Source: Microcaldota archaeon (lineage in GTDB: Archaea > Iainarchaeota > Iainarchaeia > JAADDC01). Taken from it: a stretch of DNA of 14,525 bases. Below the pieces are notes generated by a model. The model was not told the origin of the DNA, ran no database searches, and saw only the letters and a list, made by a program, of their open reading frames with translations. The DNA lies in the NCBI GenBank assembly GCA_027074515.1, contig JALTCQ010000137.1, forward strand, positions 1 through 14,525. The letters run 5' to 3'. Positions 5,435-13,069 of this stretch are shown piece after piece (the first letter of the stretch is position 1; each line of letters begins with the position of its first letter). The translations under genes and the position numbers were made by a program.

Positions 5435-6229
5435 GTGGTCCTGGAAAGAGCGCGGGAGAAGTACCACGGAATCCGATACAGCATCAGACTGTGGAAAGAA
5501 GCTACGAAGGGACGGCTCAAAAGAACGAAGCTTGCTCTTGCAAGCAAGGTTGGAAGCAGGGAAGCAGAGGAACGCCTAAAAGCAATAGAGGAGTTCGTGA
5601 AGAAGCACAAAGGGCTCGTAATACCAGCAGAGCTCTACGACAAAAGCCCAGAAGAGCTAAAGAAAAAACTAAGCGAGCTAGATGCACACATAGAAAAACT
5701 GAGAGCAGTAGAAAGCTGGGCAAAAGAAACACGAGAGCTGGACGAGAAACAAAGAGAATGGCTCGCAGATATAATAAATCGAGCAAAGAAGAACCCAAAA
5801 CTGGCCGCAGCAATGGTGGGGCTAGCATACGACCTGAGAGAAGACGGGGAGCACAGAAAGAAAATCATAGAAAGCGTGGGGAAACTAAAAAACGCCGAAA
5901 TAAGCAGCAATTGGCGCAGGTTTTTTGGCTGGAAAGTGCTAGGTCCGCTGAGACCCAGAGACATAAAGGAGTTCCACAATAAGTACAAAACGCTCAGAAA
6001 GGAGGGATATCTACCTTTCAGGTCCGCCGGAATGTACTTCGCACTGTACGATCAACCAGAACTCGCAGACGAATACAGAAAGCTCATGGAGACAATGAGA
6101 GTGCTAACATACCCGCCCCACCGTATGCTAACACCAAAGATGCGTACAGTGTTTGGAGATCCGAAGGAAACGGCAAGGTTGGCAGACCTGCTTGTGAAGA
6201 TAGCTGATGTGGTAAACAAAAATAAATAA
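5435..6229 (+). CDS. Charged, mostly helical protein of unknown function
   Basis: A 264-residue soluble protein that I do not recognise. Residues about 40-125 are dense in Lys, Glu and Arg with leucines at helical spacing (EELKKKLSELDAHIEKL) and probably form coiled coils. The C-terminal half is less repetitive, with aromatic and proline-rich segments (WRRFFGWKVLGPLRPRDIK, YLPFRSAGMYFALYDQPE, LTYPPHRMLTPKMR) that look like a folded domain. It has no signal peptide, membrane helix or catalytic motif that I can see. GTG is chosen as start because a TATA-like box sits 26 bases upstream. It lies between RNase P RNA and tRNA-Gly; a role in RNA metabolism or chromatin is possible from charge and context but not supported further. 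Confidence 0.75.
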   Translation: MVLERAREKYHGIRYSIRLWKEATKGRLKRTKLALASKVGSREAEERLKAIEEFVKKHKGLVIPAELYDKSPEELKKKLSELDAHIEKLRAVESWAKETRELDEKQREWLADIINRAKKNPKLAAAMVGLAYDLREDGEHRKKIIESVGKLKNAEISSNWRRFFGWKVLGPLRPRDIKEFHNKYKTLRKEGYLPFRSAGMYFALYDQPELADEYRKLMETMRVLTYPPHRMLTPKMRTVFGDPKETARLADLLVKIADVVNKNK

Positions 6230-6268
6230 CGCTAAAGCAGCGGTAGTGATTGGCGATCAGTCCAACAA

Positions 6269-6276
6269 TTATAAAC
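6269..6276 (+). promoter_or_regulatory. TATA box of tRNA-Gly gene
   Basis: TTATAAAC lies about 39 bases before the mature tRNA 5' end, so transcription would start near 6298 and leave a leader of about 12 bases for RNase P to remove. Confidence 0.6.
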
Positions 6277-6310
6277 CCTCCGCCACAATAGCAATAATAC
6301 GTGCACTTGG

Positions 6311-6383
6311 GCGCCGGTAGTCTAGCCTGGTAGGACGTCGCCCTGCCACGGCGACGACCCGGGTTCGAATCCCGGCCGGCGCA
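6311..6383 (+). tRNA. tRNA-Gly (anticodon GCC)
   Basis: A complete 73-nt cloverleaf. The acceptor stem GCGCCGG (6311-6317) pairs with CCGGCGC (6376-6382), with discriminator A at 6383. The anticodon stem TCGCC/GGCGA encloses the loop CTGCCAC with anticodon GCC, reading GGC and GGT. The T arm is CCGGG-TTCGAAT-CCCGG (6359-6375). There is no intron and the CCA tail is not encoded (bases CTC follow), so the CCA-adding enzyme encoded at 8796-10172 is needed. Confidence 0.97.
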
Positions 6384-6477
6384 CTCTGCATATTCTAAAA
6401 AAGTACCTGGAATGTATGGCAAATCCGCTTTACAGAAGCTTGAAGTCGTCGTAACCAGCACGTAAAGATGCAAATAC

Positions 6478-8046
6478 TTGTATGAACTGCCAATTCCAAT
6501 AAAGAAACATAAAAACGTGCTTCCAAATTTTTTCGTGCAGAGGAGAGAGTGGGGGCTCCCCGAAACGGAAGCAAAACCGGGGGCGATACGCGTCGCTCAC
6601 GTGTACCCGGGGAGCTACGAGGAAGCGATGGCATCCCTTGGATACATGACAATCTTCAGCAAGCTGAACGAAGCAGAGGACATAGTAGCGCATAGATTCG
6701 TTCTGGACTCCCCCTTTTCGCTAGAAGAGGGAACGCCCCTGCGCAGTTACGACGTGATCGTGGCGTCCATCCACTTTGACCTCCAAATCCCGCTTCTTCT
6801 AAAGTATCTGGCAACGCAGAGGATCCCACTACGGAAGGAAGAAAGAGAACAGCCACTAATCGTTGGGGGGCCCGCGACCTGGAACCCACTCCCCCTGATA
6901 AACATAGCGGACGCCGTATCTGTGGGGGATGGGGAAGACCACATAGCAGACGCGGTTCGTGGAATGCTGAGCGAGAGAAAAGAGTGGACGCACTCGAACG
7001 TACTAAACACATGGGTAAAGAACAAGGCAAGCTTCGCGCGCCACGATCTAAGCTACAGACCGCCCGCGATCGTGACGGAAAAGAGCGCATACGGGCGAAA
7101 ATCAATCTACGTGGAACCGTCGCGAGGCTGCAACTTCGGCTGCCGTTTCTGCCTCATCGGCTGGACAAAGAGGCCAAGACGAGACAGAAAACTCTCACAA
7201 ATCTTGGATTGGATCACGGAGGGGCTCGAGAACAACGGAGAGAAGGTGTACTTCTTTGCATCGGATATACTGGGCCACCCACACATTCCAAAAGTCTTGG
7301 AAATCCTCGGAGAGCTAAAGATACCGTTCTCCCTCTCGTCCATGCGCTACGATCGGCTAAACGACGAGATGCTAGACATATTGCGCGAAGGAGGGCTAAG
7401 GAGCATAACCGTGGCACCAGAGGTGGCAAGCACCAGGCTAAAACCCGTCATAAACAAGCCAATACCGAACGAGGGCATCGTGGAGCTCGCAGGAAGAGCA
7501 AAAAAGAAGGGGTTCAAGTCGCTGAAACTGTACATCATGTTCGGCGTGCCAGGGGAGCAAGAAGAAGACGTGAACGAAATAATCAAGCTCGTAGAGGCCA
7601 TCAAGAAAACGGGAATACAGGTGCGCGTCTCGGCAAACCCCATGATACCAAAACCACACACCCCCATGCAGTGGGCCCCATTCGCCGGCATCGATTACAT
7701 CAAACGGGCAAACAAGCTCCTCGAGAAGAGCGTGCGGGCAAACACAATGAACCCGAAGCGCGCATTCATACAAACGCTCATATCCGTTGGCGATGAAAGA
7801 ATTGGAGATCTGCTACTGCACGCGTATCGGGATCTGAACTACGCCCACTGGATGGGAGCGGCAACACGGCTGAACATAGATCTTTCAAAGTACATACGGG
7901 GGGGACGAGAGACACCGTGGAGAGAGCTCATAGATACTGGCGTTACTGATGAATTCCTGCGCAGAGAATGGGAAAAGATCCAAAAGGGCGAATACACTTC
8001 CCCCTGCCACGAAAGATGCTCGCTCTGCGGGGTGTGCTTCCCGTGA
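6478..8046 (+). CDS. B12-binding-type radical SAM protein
   Basis: A 522-residue protein of the large uncharacterised family in which an N-terminal cobalamin-binding-like region precedes a radical SAM domain. The N-terminal segment FVQRREWGLPETEAKPGAIR (about 20-39) and the following VAHVYPGSYEEAMASLGY are typical of that family. The 4Fe-4S motif CNFGCRFC has Cys218, 222 and 225. The core continues with YFFASDILGHP and ITVAPEVASTRLKPVINKP. The C-terminus has a second cysteine cluster, Cys510, 514, 517 and 520 (CX3CX2CX2C), that may bind another Fe-S cluster. The start is uncertain: the frame opens after a stop at 6463 and its first start codon is TTG 6478; GTG 6517 is an alternative, and ATG 6468 is out of frame and closes after five codons. 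Its stop overlaps the likely GTG start of the DtdA-like gene (GTGA). The substrate is unknown; family members may modify RNA, lipids or other molecules. Confidence 0.85.
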   Translation: MYELPIPIKKHKNVLPNFFVQRREWGLPETEAKPGAIRVAHVYPGSYEEAMASLGYMTIFSKLNEAEDIVAHRFVLDSPFSLEEGTPLRSYDVIVASIHFDLQIPLLLKYLATQRIPLRKEEREQPLIVGGPATWNPLPLINIADAVSVGDGEDHIADAVRGMLSERKEWTHSNVLNTWVKNKASFARHDLSYRPPAIVTEKSAYGRKSIYVEPSRGCNFGCRFCLIGWTKRPRRDRKLSQILDWITEGLENNGEKVYFFASDILGHPHIPKVLEILGELKIPFSLSSMRYDRLNDEMLDILREGGLRSITVAPEVASTRLKPVINKPIPNEGIVELAGRAKKKGFKSLKLYIMFGVPGEQEEDVNEIIKLVEAIKKTGIQVRVSANPMIPKPHTPMQWAPFAGIDYIKRANKLLEKSVRANTMNPKRAFIQTLISVGDERIGDLLLHAYRDLNYAHWMGAATRLNIDLSKYIRGGRETPWRELIDTGVTDEFLRREWEKIQKGEYTSPCHERCSLCGVCFP

Positions 8047-8807
8047 TCGCAGCGGTGGTGTATCGCCCAGGGAAGATCGCAGATCCCTTGATCGAATCAG
8101 TCCGAGAACTCTTCGGAACAGAAAACGTGGAAATAAGAGGGCTGGGAATAGTGGACAGGTATGAAACAGCGTATACGAGCATCTACTTCATCCCCCTTCG
8201 CCAATCCTACGAGTTACACGCCAAAGAGATGGAGTCGCAGATTAGGGAAGCGATAGGGACGCCCGATGTGATTGTTTCCATAAATCCACACCTTGCAGAC
8301 ATGCGAGAGGGCATCTTCATACACAGCGCAGGAAATCTGACGGGGAAGGACGTCCTGGCAGCAAACTATGCCCCAAAAAGCGTGGCACCCACATCTCCAG
8401 GCACAATCGGAACGCTCGTGAGAGCTGTGTATAATTTTGCAGAGGAGCTAGGGGTAGAACCAAACGTACACATAGAGGCAACCCACGACTTCCCAGTGGA
8501 TGCCACAATACCCTACCTTTCGTTCGAACTGCGAGGAAATGTCAACCACGAGCTTGCAGCGCTCTCGCTCGTGGCAGCACTAGGGAAGCAAGTCGCATTC
8601 AAGCCGTATCTAACAATAGGCCTCTCGTATTACGCTAATGAATTCATCCCCGTCATATTGCGGCGCAAAAAGGTCCCAGCGTACCACGTGCCGTTCTATT
8701 TGGCCCACAACCTCACGGCAGACACCATAAAAACGCTCATAAGAAAGGGATACGTAGATGCCGTGGCGTACGGGAAGGGTGTTCCACGGGAGAAACTACC
8801 GTTCTAA
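8043..8807 (+). CDS. Divergent DtdA-like D-aminoacyl-tRNA deacylase
   Basis: A 254-residue relative of DtdA (GEK1 type), the archaeal and plant enzyme that hydrolyses D-amino acids from mischarged tRNA. The order of family blocks is kept: INPHLADMREGIFIHSAGNL, corresponding to the family's TTHVTGNWG region; then EATHDFP (145-151) at the usual EATHHGP; then TIPYLSFEL at the usual PSFFIEI; then IGLSYYANEF (192-201) at the usual IGGGHYAPK; and a C-terminal VDAVAYGKG at the usual VDWKG. Two motif histidines thought to belong to the active site are replaced (HHGP to HDFP, GHY to SYY), so activity may differ. GTG 8043 is chosen because it overlaps the upstream stop as GTGA; ATG 8016 is possible. 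The frame open from 7968 lies inside the radical SAM gene. It converges with the CCA enzyme, overlapping by 12 bases. Confidence 0.72.
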   Translation: MIAAVVYRPGKIADPLIESVRELFGTENVEIRGLGIVDRYETAYTSIYFIPLRQSYELHAKEMESQIREAIGTPDVIVSINPHLADMREGIFIHSAGNLTGKDVLAANYAPKSVAPTSPGTIGTLVRAVYNFAEELGVEPNVHIEATHDFPVDATIPYLSFELRGNVNHELAALSLVAALGKQVAFKPYLTIGLSYYANEFIPVILRRKKVPAYHVPFYLAHNLTADTIKTLIRKGYVDAVAYGKGVPREKLPF

Positions 8808-10172
8808 CCAAGAAGGACGAGGAACTAGCACCGAGGAAAACCAGCGGGCAAATTCTCGGTTCTTCACGTAGAAATCGAGGATACCCCTTCCCTTCTGGAT
8901 CTCATAGCCCTTTTCAAGGGACATTCGAACGTGCTTGCGGAAAGAACCGCGTCGTTTCATATCTTCAACTATATTCAGCAGGGCGAGCTCGGGCGTGGTT
9001 GCAGGGCGGAGAACGTCTACGTACCAACGATCTCCAAGGATGTATGGGCCAAAAAAGGCGTCCTTGTGCTTCTCCAAGAACCGTTCACTGTTCTGACGGT
9101 CAAATACTGGTGGACCTCTTCGTCTCTCCACGAAGGCATCGTAACCGCCAGCGATCTCGAAGTACCAGACGATATGGGCCAGCTCATCGGTCCAAACAGC
9201 AGAGTGGAGAACGATATAGCCAGCCTCTTCCAACTTCCCCCGCATCATGCGCAGATTTCGCTTGATCTCGCCCCACACGATGTCCGGAGAAACACCGGGG
9301 GGATACCCTGCGATCAGAAAGAGGGGGCGGGTCTTCTTCTGGATGAAAATGCGCTTAACATCGTCAGGAGAGAGGACTGGGCGATCAGGGAAGAAGAACT
9401 CAAGACGGGGACGTGCAAGGAACTCGCGGGCAGCTGCAACGAACGTGGCAAGGGACTGAATAGAAACAGGTGCTGCCACGTTACGGTATGGGTCGACTGG
9501 ATCCACAACAACAAGCGGGTCATCGAATTTAGCCTTCGCGTGGCCCAGAATGTCGATAAAGACAGGGGGTTTCCAATTAGCAGCGGCCCGGAGGAGCGGC
9601 AAGGCTCCGCCATAGTGAAGAACAAGGAGTTCTACCAAGTAGCCAGAAAAGCCCTCCACACGAATTTCAGCACCATACACGCCGATTCCCTTCAAGAAAG
9701 CCTTCATGACTCTAACATCATCCTTCAACTCTGGCGACAGGCGATCTTGAAGAAACTTCTGATGCAACGGAGTTCTATCGGTAGCGCTCTGTATATTTTG
9801 ACCTGGTTCCATCTTATACGCCGGAACCACATCAACCTCCACGCCCTCGATCCAGACCGTAACGTAGGGGTGCTCTGCGTAACGTATCTCGAACTTGGAA
9901 GACAGCGATTTACCAATTTCGAGTGCTTCCGCCTCCATAACGTTCCTGGGCACGTCGCGGGGATAGATTATGAAAACATCCACGTCAGATGAGCCCCGCA
10001 GGTTCGTACCACGGGCTGCAGAGCCCGCCACGACAACATCGGAAAAATGACCGCTGCGCTCACGAATTTGAGATACTACCCGTTCAGCCACGGAACGTAT
10101 GTGCTCCTGCTCCTCCTCCGTTGGGCGAACCCTGGAAAGAACCTCTGAAAACACCTCATCATACCCTGGCAC
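8796..10172 (-). CDS. cca: CCA-adding enzyme (archaeal class I)
   Basis: A 458-residue tRNA nucleotidyltransferase that builds or repairs the 3' CCA of tRNAs without a nucleic acid template. The nucleotidyltransferase signature GSAARGTNLRGSSDVDVFI (50-68) carries metal-binding Asp63 and Asp65; the third acid is Asp114 in VEVDVVPAYK. The tail-domain segments (for example VRVMKAFLKGIGVYGAEIRV and GFSGYLVELLVLHYG) are typical of archaeal class I enzymes, and the length is normal for the family. It starts with GTG at 10172, with a minus-strand TATA box 26 bases upstream. Only 31 bases separate it from the divergent ATPase gene. The tRNA-Gly gene in this window lacks encoded CCA, consistent with need for this enzyme. 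Confidence 0.95.
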   Translation of the reverse strand: MPGYDEVFSEVLSRVRPTEEEQEHIRSVAERVVSQIRERSGHFSDVVVAGSAARGTNLRGSSDVDVFIIYPRDVPRNVMEAEALEIGKSLSSKFEIRYAEHPYVTVWIEGVEVDVVPAYKMEPGQNIQSATDRTPLHQKFLQDRLSPELKDDVRVMKAFLKGIGVYGAEIRVEGFSGYLVELLVLHYGGALPLLRAAANWKPPVFIDILGHAKAKFDDPLVVVDPVDPYRNVAAPVSIQSLATFVAAAREFLARPRLEFFFPDRPVLSPDDVKRIFIQKKTRPLFLIAGYPPGVSPDIVWGEIKRNLRMMRGKLEEAGYIVLHSAVWTDELAHIVWYFEIAGGYDAFVERRRGPPVFDRQNSERFLEKHKDAFFGPYILGDRWYVDVLRPATTPELALLNIVEDMKRRGSFRKHVRMSLEKGYEIQKGRGILDFYVKNREFARWFSSVLVPRPSWLER

Positions 10173-10173
10173 G

Positions 10174-10180
10174 TTTAAAA
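10174..10180 (+). promoter_or_regulatory. TATA box of secretion ATPase gene
   Basis: TTTAAAA is centred 27 bases before ATG 10204 and begins two bases from the GTG of the divergent CCA gene. This implies a leaderless transcript and a promoter that overlaps the neighbour's initiation site. Confidence 0.6.
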
Positions 10181-10195
10181 TGTAGTAATCCCTGA

Positions 10196-10201
10196 TTTAA
10201 A
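10196..10201 (-). promoter_or_regulatory. TATA box of CCA-adding enzyme gene
   Basis: TTTAAA is centred about 26 bases before the GTG at 10172 on the minus strand and ends two bases before the ATPase start codon. Confidence 0.6.
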
Positions 10202-10203
10202 GC

Positions 10204-11733
10204 ATGGATGTAGGGGGCGCCCCGAAGACCCTTGCAGAATCGAGGTACGCGGAAATCCTTGCTGGTTGGCCGTATCCCGAATACGTCCTCAAGCAGCGCG
10301 TGCTCACACCAGAAGAAGAGGAGCTCGTTAGAACGATCGTGGACGTGCTAAAAAAGAAGAACTCCATTGTTTACGTGAAGTTTCAGCACCTCGGAAAGGA
10401 GTATGAAGAGCTTTTCAAGAATACCTTTCGCGACGAGGTTCTACTAAAGATTCCGCCGCAGGCATTCAGCAAGTTGCCAAAGGAAGAAGAGAAAAAGCAG
10501 ATCGTGGCAATTCTTGGCGAGTACCTTGCAAAGTTCCCAGTCAAAGACATAAAATGGGTCGCGGAGCACATAGCGAACGAAGTATTTGGAATGGGGCCCC
10601 TTGAAGACATACTGGAAGATGACGACCTCGAAGAAATAATGGTAAACGGTGAAAACCTGCCAATATTCGTGTATCACCGCAAGATAGGAATGTGTAAGAC
10701 GAACATCGTCCTTTCGCGAGAAAAAATCCTTGAAACGATCAAGAAAGTCGCCACGTGGGCAAACAGGAAGATATCGGCAAAAAACCCGCTGCTGGACGCG
10801 CACCTACCAAACGGAGACCGATTCAACGCCACGATACCCCCCATATCCATAAGAGGCCCCACCATAACGATAAGGAAGTTCAAGCAGACGCCGTTCACGC
10901 TTGTGGACATCATACGGAACGGTACCCTGCCACCAGAGGTGGCCGCGTTTCTATGGGTGGCAGTGGAAGGGTTCGAAGTAGCCCCCAGAAACGTGCTCAT
11001 CGCCGGCGGTGCGGGAGCGGGAAAGACCACGACGCTTAACGCACTCTTGGATTTCATCCCCTTGGACCAGAGAATCATAACGGTGGAGGACACGAAGGAG
11101 CTGGACCTCCCCATGTACGAAAACTGGATTCCGCTCATTACGCGGCCACCAACGCAGGACACGCCGGCAGTAACCATGAATGACCTGTTGAAGAATGCCC
11201 TGCGCATGCGTCCAGACAGAATCATAGTGGGAGAGGTGCGCGGGGAGGAGGCAGAAACGCTCTTCGTGGCAATGGATGTAGGGCATCAGGGGACCATGGG
11301 CACACTCCACGCCAACAGCGCGAGAGAAGTGCTCATACGATTAAGATCCGCCCCAATGAACGTCCCAGAAGACCTGCTACCGCTGATGAACCTAATCGTG
11401 GTCCAGCACAGGATAAGAACGCCCAACGGAATCGTCAGAAGGGTAATGGAGATAGCCGAGGTCGGAAGGATGGACGAGCAGGTCCTCCTCTCCGACGTGT
11501 TCAAGTGGGATCCGCGGGCCGGCAAGATCGTCAGAACAGACGTTCCAGCCCACACCATAGACGAACTGGCGGAGATCACGGGCCTGACGAAGAAAGAGAT
11601 CAACAACGAAATCGTGAGAAGAGAAAGAGTAATCCGGTGGGCGGTAAACCACGTGAAAAACAGGCAAGAGCTAATAAAGCTCATAAGCGCATATTATAGC
11701 GATCCGGAGGGAGTGTACAATGCCATCTCATAG
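10204..11733 (+). CDS. Type II/IV secretion ATPase (TadA/FlaI/VirB11-like)
   Basis: A 509-residue hexameric secretion or pilus-assembly ATPase. The N-terminal domain (about 30-240) contains MGPLEDILEDDDLEEIMVNG and PNGDRFNATIPPISIRGPTI, typical of the family. The catalytic domain has Walker A GGAGAGKT (268-275), an acidic-box region ITVEDTKELDLP (about 297-308), Walker B RIIVGEVRGEEAE (339-351) and the His box HQGTMGTLHANS (about 363-374). In archaea such ATPases drive archaella, adhesive pili or related systems by energising a membrane partner of the FlaJ/TadC type; no such partner is visible here. The ATG at 10204 is preceded by a TATA box at leaderless distance. It heads a close-packed run with the UPF0201, secreted and winged-helix-like genes, so a small surface-structure system with distant partners is plausible. 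Confidence 0.93.
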   Translation: MDVGGAPKTLAESRYAEILAGWPYPEYVLKQRVLTPEEEELVRTIVDVLKKKNSIVYVKFQHLGKEYEELFKNTFRDEVLLKIPPQAFSKLPKEEEKKQIVAILGEYLAKFPVKDIKWVAEHIANEVFGMGPLEDILEDDDLEEIMVNGENLPIFVYHRKIGMCKTNIVLSREKILETIKKVATWANRKISAKNPLLDAHLPNGDRFNATIPPISIRGPTITIRKFKQTPFTLVDIIRNGTLPPEVAAFLWVAVEGFEVAPRNVLIAGGAGAGKTTTLNALLDFIPLDQRIITVEDTKELDLPMYENWIPLITRPPTQDTPAVTMNDLLKNALRMRPDRIIVGEVRGEEAETLFVAMDVGHQGTMGTLHANSAREVLIRLRSAPMNVPEDLLPLMNLIVVQHRIRTPNGIVRRVMEIAEVGRMDEQVLLSDVFKWDPRAGKIVRTDVPAHTIDELAEITGLTKKEINNEIVRRERVIRWAVNHVKNRQELIKLISAYYSDPEGVYNAIS

Positions 11734-12100
11734 CGTTACAATCGCCTGCAACGTGCTGCCAACGGAGTCCGCGGAGAAGATCAAGGCAGCCATACGGAAG
11801 GTCTTTGAAAACGTGGAGTTCCACGAGCAAGACGGCAGAATCATGGCAGAGGGTGGAGAAGACGCAGTGAACGCATTCATACGTGTTGTCGTCAGGGAAA
11901 AGATCGCCGCAAGAACGTACTTCCTATTCAAATCGAGAAAAAAGGGAGATTCAATCGTCTTTCCGCTGGAGAGAGATCCGCTCACGGTGGGACGCATATC
12001 CTACGGAGAGGATAGCGCCGTGCCGCCAATATGGGTAGAAATAAGGGGGGATGTAGATGAAATACTGGAGCGCATTCGTAGCATTGCTGATGGTAATTAG
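11720..12100 (+). CDS. UPF0201 family protein (RNA-binding-like)
   Basis: A 126-residue archaeal protein matching my picture of the UPF0201 family: an N-terminal strand VTIACNVLPTESAEKIKAAI, the block IRVVVREKIAARTYFL (about 53-68), and the C-terminal half SIVFPLERDPLTVGRISY followed by PPIWVEIRGDVDEILERI. Family members are annotated as possible RNA-binding proteins; the biological role is not established. The gene overlaps the ATPase stop by 14 bases, with GGAGGG (11706-11711) as ribosome binding site, so translational coupling is likely. It is a housekeeping-type archaeal gene in a secretion-like cluster, so the neighbourhood says little about its job. Confidence 0.75.
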   Translation: MPSHSVTIACNVLPTESAEKIKAAIRKVFENVEFHEQDGRIMAEGGEDAVNAFIRVVVREKIAARTYFLFKSRKKGDSIVFPLERDPLTVGRISYGEDSAVPPIWVEIRGDVDEILERIRSIADGN

Positions 12101-12809
12101 CCCGGCCCTCGCCGTGCAGATGTATTACCCGGTTGCCCACGTGTTTGGAGACGGAGAAAGCTACAGCATAGGCACCATAGCGCCAGGGCACACGCTCAGC
12201 ATCATAATAGACAGGGGGCCAAATAACGACCCGTGGGTGGGCGTGAAGCTGGATAAAAACTGGCCCTACCGCGTGGAGATATCCGGAGACCGAATGTACA
12301 TATACGTAACGGTGCCGAAAAACGTCCAAATGGGCGCAAAACAGCTGTGCATCACCGCATATGGCCAACAATCTGCCGAAACGTTCTGCCCGGCATTTCT
12401 AATAACGAATGGGCTTCTTTCCGCGGAAATAGGAAACAAGCAGGCAATATCAGAGGCTGGAAGCAACGCAATGGTCAGAATACTCGTAAAAAGCCGCTCC
12501 ATAGGTGAAACAGACGTATCCATCAACTGCAGCCTCGGAAAGCCATATTGCACCCAAAGCACGGTGCACATAGGTACAGAGAAGGCGAAACTAGTCGAAT
12601 ACCCGATATCCTACCCGTTCCCAGGCGTGTACGACGTGGGGATAAAAATAACGGATATGGGGAGCGGGGATCAGGTGAACAAGGAAGTAACCGTCGTGTT
12701 CACCCCGAGCATAAGGAACGACATGGGTGCGCTCCGCTGGGGTGTTCCAGTATCCGCACCGATCCTCCAACCCATAATGACCCTTCTGGCAATGGTGGCA
12801 GGAAGATGA
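12057..12809 (+). CDS. Secreted protein with Ig-like C-terminal domain, unknown
   Basis: A 250-residue exported protein. A signal peptide is clear: MKYWSAFVALLMVISPALA with likely cleavage after ALA at residue 19. The mature part begins VQMYYPVAHVF. The first domain (about 20-135) includes SIGTIAPGHTLSIIIDRGP and YVTVPKNVQMGAKQLCITAYG; the second (about 136-225), GSNAMVRILVKSRSIGETDV to KEVTVVF, has the alternating pattern of an Ig-like or CARDB-like beta sandwich. Two Cys pairs (LCIT with TFCPAF, and INCSLGKPYCTQ) could form disulfides. The end, APILQPIMTLLAMVAGR, is a weakly hydrophobic segment that might be membrane-associated. The start ATG 12057 overlaps the UPF0201 gene by 44 bases with a GGGGGG ribosome binding site. 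It may belong to the surface structure driven by the upstream ATPase. I do not recognise a named family. Confidence 0.75.
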   Translation: MKYWSAFVALLMVISPALAVQMYYPVAHVFGDGESYSIGTIAPGHTLSIIIDRGPNNDPWVGVKLDKNWPYRVEISGDRMYIYVTVPKNVQMGAKQLCITAYGQQSAETFCPAFLITNGLLSAEIGNKQAISEAGSNAMVRILVKSRSIGETDVSINCSLGKPYCTQSTVHIGTEKAKLVEYPISYPFPGVYDVGIKITDMGSGDQVNKEVTVVFTPSIRNDMGALRWGVPVSAPILQPIMTLLAMVAGR

Positions 12810-13069
12810 GCATGGAAGAGTTCGTTATGGACAATCCCTGGGCAGCAGACATTCCAAAATCAAAGATCCTGATGGAGCTCGTTCAATACTTGAAAGAGCC
12901 GCACAGCATGGATGAAATACACGAAAAATTCCCAAAGCTGACGGACGATGACGTGGCATACGCCCTGTACATTCTCAAAACGCTGGGGGTAGTAGAGGGG
13001 GACGGAGAGAAGGTCTGGTTGTCAGAAAAGGGCGCAGAATTCCTGAAGGAGTACGAGGAAACGTTCTAA
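12806..13069 (+). CDS. Small winged-helix-like protein
   Basis: An 87-residue protein, very probably a winged helix-turn-helix. Its core reads SKILMELVQYLKEPHSMDEIHEKFPKLTDDDVAYALYILKTLGVVEGDGEKVWLSEKGAEFLKEY: a first helix, a turn, a recognition-like helix, then a wing (VVEGDGEKVWLS) and final helix, as in archaeal wHTH repressors and subunits of larger complexes. The start is ATG 12806, inside the ATGA overlap with the preceding stop; an ATG two codons later is also in frame. The frame is open further upstream only as a shadow of the secreted-protein gene. It may regulate the cluster or act as a protein-protein module. It converges with aPelota, overlapping by four bases. Confidence 0.75.
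   Translation: MSMEEFVMDNPWAADIPKSKILMELVQYLKEPHSMDEIHEKFPKLTDDDVAYALYILKTLGVVEGDGEKVWLSEKGAEFLKEYEETF

Noticed and set aside
5119..5579. Open frames through the RNase P RNA
   Set aside because: The P1 pairing and conserved RNA blocks show an RNA gene; proteins are low complexity and Arg/Gly rich.
6984..7796. 270-residue frame inside the B12/radical SAM gene
   Set aside because: It is a Arg/His-rich shadow frame of the recognised gene.
7968..8042. Longer start for the DtdA-like gene
   Set aside because: It lies entirely within the radical SAM gene; GTG 8043 gives the usual stop-start overlap and a family-like N-terminus.
8931..9992. 353-residue plus-strand frame opposite the CCA enzyme
   Set aside because: The minus-strand frame contains the nucleotidyltransferase motif and catalytic Asp residues; this is its antisense shadow.
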